From Limnohabitans sp. Hippo3 (GTDB taxonomy: Bacteria > Pseudomonadota > Gammaproteobacteria > Burkholderiales > Burkholderiaceae_C), in assembly GCF_003063665.1 (NCBI RefSeq), contig NZ_NESF01000012.1:1-64000 (forward strand): a DNA stretch of 64,000 nt. The letters run 5' to 3'. Made by a program: the position numbers and the translations under genes. Position 1 is the stretch's first letter. Every line of letters starts with the position of its first letter. The notes beneath the pieces were generated by a model. That model was not told the DNA's origin. It worked only from the letters and a program-made list of their open reading frames with translations, and did no database searches. Below, piece after piece: positions 62,148-64,000 of the stretch.

Positions 62148-62380
62148 CAGAGCGTCTCCCGCTCGGTCTGGTTCTGGGTGGCGCGCTCGGGCAGGAAGTC
62201 GTCGCTCACTGTGGGGCCACCCAGAAAAAAGCTGTCCCAAGTTTGGCCCAGAGGGGCGATGATGCGCTCGTTGCCTTTGGCGCGTATCTCGACCTTTTGG
62301 ACACCATCGGGTAGACGCACGTCCAAAGGCAGACGAACGGCCTGGGTACGGTTATTGACGAAAACAGTGCCGATGGCCAT
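62147..62380 (-). CDS. vapB: VapB-type antitoxin
   Basis: This 77-residue antitoxin has the swapped-hairpin (AbrB/MazE-like) N-terminus MAIGTVFVNNRTQAVRLPLDVRLP, the VapB signature 'x-x-x-R-x-Q-A-V-R-L-P', and an acidic C-terminus (SDDFLPERATQNQTERETL) that wraps the toxin. GGGAGG lies before ATG 62380. It should repress its own promoter via the palindrome just upstream. Confidence 0.9.
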   Translation of the reverse strand: MAIGTVFVNNRTQAVRLPLDVRLPDGVQKVEIRAKGNERIIAPLGQTWDSFFLGGPTVSDDFLPERATQNQTERETL

Positions 62381-62398
62381 GATGCCTCCCAAAGAAAA

Positions 62399-62417
62399 GT
62401 ATATAGCAATTGTATAC
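62399..62417. promoter_or_regulatory. VapBC operator
   Basis: GTATATAGCAATTGTATAC has GTATA/TATAC arms around an AT-rich centre, the usual shape of VapB operators, 19 bases before vapB. Confidence 0.65.
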
Positions 62418-62588
62418 AGCATCTCCGCAGTGGTCAATTTGGTGTTTTACAAACATATCGATTCCGCCACCGCACACGCTTTGCGAGCTCCATCGCAGGG
62501 TTAAAGCTCCCGTACAAGACGAAGCTGGCTGAGGCCATAAATACCCTGACGCGAATCCGCGACAATTGAGGCTCTAACGACGAACACC

Positions 62589-63848
62589 ATGCACTCCAAG
62601 AATTTCTCTCTCCTCTCTGTTGCCCTGGCCATTGCCGTGGGCGCCCTGGTCCCTGGCTCTGGGGCTTTAGCCGCCAAACACAACAAAACCAAAGCCACGG
62701 CTTCCAAGCCCGCTGCCTCCAAAAAAGTGGCCGTGGCCGCCAATGCACTGCCCCCGCTGGCAGCACAGGTCGCGTTGGCGGCCAACCCGCCTGCCCTGCC
62801 CGCCAAGGCCTGGCTGCTGATGGACTATGACTCCGGAGAAGTGCTCGCCTCGGCCAACGCCGACGAGCCGCTGCCGCCCGCATCGCTGACCAAGATGATG
62901 ACCAGCTACATCGTCGAGCAGGCGCTGCGCTCGGGCAAGCTCAAGCCCACCGACCTGGTCACCGTGAGCGAAAACGCCTGGTGTCGCGGCACCAGCGCCG
63001 AATCGTGCATGTACCTGCCGCTGAATAGCCAGGCGACGGTGATCGACATCTTGCGCGGCATCATCATCCAGTCGGGCAACGACGCGTCCAAAGCGATTGC
63101 CGAGCACATGGCCGGCTCCGAGGCGGGTTTTGCCAAATTGATGAACGCCGAAGCCCAGCGCCTGGGCATGACGCATACGACCTTCATGAACCCCACAGGC
63201 TTGCCCGATCCCGCGCACAAATCGTCTGCGCGAGATCTGGCCATCCTGGCGCGGGCCATCATCAAGGACGGTGCCGAGTACTACCCGCTCTACGCCGAGC
63301 GCGAGTTCAAATACAACGGCATCAAGCAAGGCAACCGCAACGCCCTGCTTTACACCGACCCCTCGGTGGACGGCCTCAAAACCGGCCACACCCAAGAGGC
63401 TGGCTTCTGCCTGGTGACTTCGGCCAAGCGCAATGACATGCGCCTGATCTCGGTCATCCTCAACACCCACAGCGCCCAGGCGCGGGCAGACCAATCCCGC
63501 ACCCTGCTGGGCTGGGGCTTTGGCAGCTTCGAGAAAGCCACACCGATTGCAGCCAACGCGGTGGTCGGCACAGCCAAGGTCAGCTTCGGCAAGGCCGACA
63601 CCGTGGCCGCTGGTCTGGGCACACCCTGGATGCTGACCGTGCCGCGTGGTACGCAGGTGCAGACCGCCGTGCAGCTCAACCCCGGTCTGGAAGCCCCCGT
63701 GGCCAAGGGCGCGGTGATCGGCAAGGTGGTGGCCACTGCCAATGGCAAGCCGGTGGGCGAGGCCCCGCTGGTGGCGCAAGCCGATGTGGAGCGCTCGGGT
63801 CTGCTGCTGCGCGGCTGGCAACACCTGCTCAAGCTGATCGGGCAATAA
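62589..63848 (+). CDS. dacC: D-alanyl-D-alanine carboxypeptidase (PBP5/6 type)
   Basis: This 419-residue penicillin-binding protein trims pentapeptide stem peptides in the periplasm. The signal peptide is cleaved near GALA; a Lys/Ala-rich linker (30-60) follows. The catalytic motifs are SLTK (Ser99-Lys102), SGN (162-164) and KTG (264-266). The C-terminal domain (about 300-395) and the amphipathic end LLLRGWQHLLKLIGQ are the membrane anchor of PBP5-like enzymes. The dacA/dacC name is by family, not certain. Confidence 0.93.
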   Translation: MHSKNFSLLSVALAIAVGALVPGSGALAAKHNKTKATASKPAASKKVAVAANALPPLAAQVALAANPPALPAKAWLLMDYDSGEVLASANADEPLPPASLTKMMTSYIVEQALRSGKLKPTDLVTVSENAWCRGTSAESCMYLPLNSQATVIDILRGIIIQSGNDASKAIAEHMAGSEAGFAKLMNAEAQRLGMTHTTFMNPTGLPDPAHKSSARDLAILARAIIKDGAEYYPLYAEREFKYNGIKQGNRNALLYTDPSVDGLKTGHTQEAGFCLVTSAKRNDMRLISVILNTHSAQARADQSRTLLGWGFGSFEKATPIAANAVVGTAKVSFGKADTVAAGLGTPWMLTVPRGTQVQTAVQLNPGLEAPVAKGAVIGKVVATANGKPVGEAPLVAQADVERSGLLLRGWQHLLKLIGQ

Positions 63849-63860
63849 AGCGCGAAGGGC

Positions 63861-63879
63861 GCAGAGCCGGGGGCTCTGC
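63861..63879. terminator. Hairpin between convergent genes
   Basis: GCAGAGCC-ggg-GGCTCTGC forms an eight-base-pair stem, 13 bases after the carboxypeptidase stop, without a clear T run. It could stop transcription from either side. Confidence 0.5.
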
Positions 63880-63896
63880 CCGCCTTAAGCCCTCGC

Positions 63897-64000
63897 TTAA
63901 AGCATGCGGGCCAAAGCCGCTTGCAAATGCTCAGATGGCAATCGCTTGAAGCCGGAGCGGGCAAAGCGCTGCAAGCGGCCTTGCATGAAGGCCACCAACA
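63897..64000 (-). CDS. 3' fragment of an unidentified gene, cut by the window edge
   Basis: The minus-strand frame from the window edge to TAA at 63897 reads LVAFMQGRLQRFARSGFK and on to LAARML-like ending. It is basic and helical in character and has normal GC-rich codon usage. It is too short to assign a family. Confidence 0.5.
   Translation of the reverse strand, partial: LVAFMQGRLQRFARSGFKRLPSEHLQAALARML

Overview
The window looks like chromosomal DNA of a Betaproteobacterium of the order Burkholderiales, probably a Comamonadaceae (Limnohabitans/Rhodoferax/Polaromonas type). The basis is the GC-rich coding style, the family 4 type trimeric porins, a short Coq7, DUF3025 next to pyrC, many periplasmic-binding-protein transporters, and families of palindromic intergenic repeats. 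No rRNA, tRNA, CRISPR array or intact insertion sequence was seen.

Left end (1-5.7 kb) is an accessory patch. A tyrosine recombinase with an N-terminal Phd/StbD-like antitoxin domain (260-1576) faces away from two convergent porin genes (1661-2698 and 3169-4530). Both porins lost their start codon and upstream DNA at nearly the same point of the signal peptide. One abuts the recombinase gene, the other abuts a decayed hipA behind an intact hipB. Both porins and the intact third porin (15083-16204) share a two-hairpin 3' end.

5.8-14.1 kb, minus strand: one long oligopeptide/dipeptide ABC operon with two paralogous binding proteins and an M20 amidohydrolase between transporter genes. It is followed by a DUF3047 lipoprotein, the intact porin, coq7, a DUF4143-type ATPase with a large palindrome at its start, and an OsmC-family protein. 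Around 19.2 kb lies a candidate small RNA, followed by a TonB-dependent receptor, ilvA and a 5'-nucleotidase.

24.7-31.3 kb, minus strand: DUF3299 protein plus an ABC exporter/permease pair (metal-linked by inference), an EamA transporter, htpX, DUF3025 and pyrC. 31.4-39.8 kb: a general amino-acid ABC system (aapJQMP) with a coupled protein-tyrosine phosphatase, a structured intergenic repeat, and a glutamate/aspartate-type system (gltIJKL). Next come a HypT-like LysR regulator, an ATM1-type ABC exporter, two hotdog thioesterases, and an acyl-CoA dehydrogenase operon headed by a TetR regulator with a clear operator.

48.2-61.5 kb: a sugar-acid catabolic island. A FadR-type GntR regulator and a TRAP transporter are divergent from, or upstream of, an enolase-superfamily dehydratase, two SDR dehydrogenases, an FAH-family hydrolase, a UxaA/GarD-like dehydratase, an Ldh2-family dehydrogenase, a UxuB-like fructuronate reductase and a ManD-like mannonate dehydratase. 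Together they suggest uptake of hexuronates or aldonates and their conversion to 2-keto-3-deoxy acids. The SDR/FAH pair offers a non-phosphorylative exit, because no kdgK or eda is present in the window. The right end carries vapBC and a D-Ala-D-Ala carboxypeptidase.
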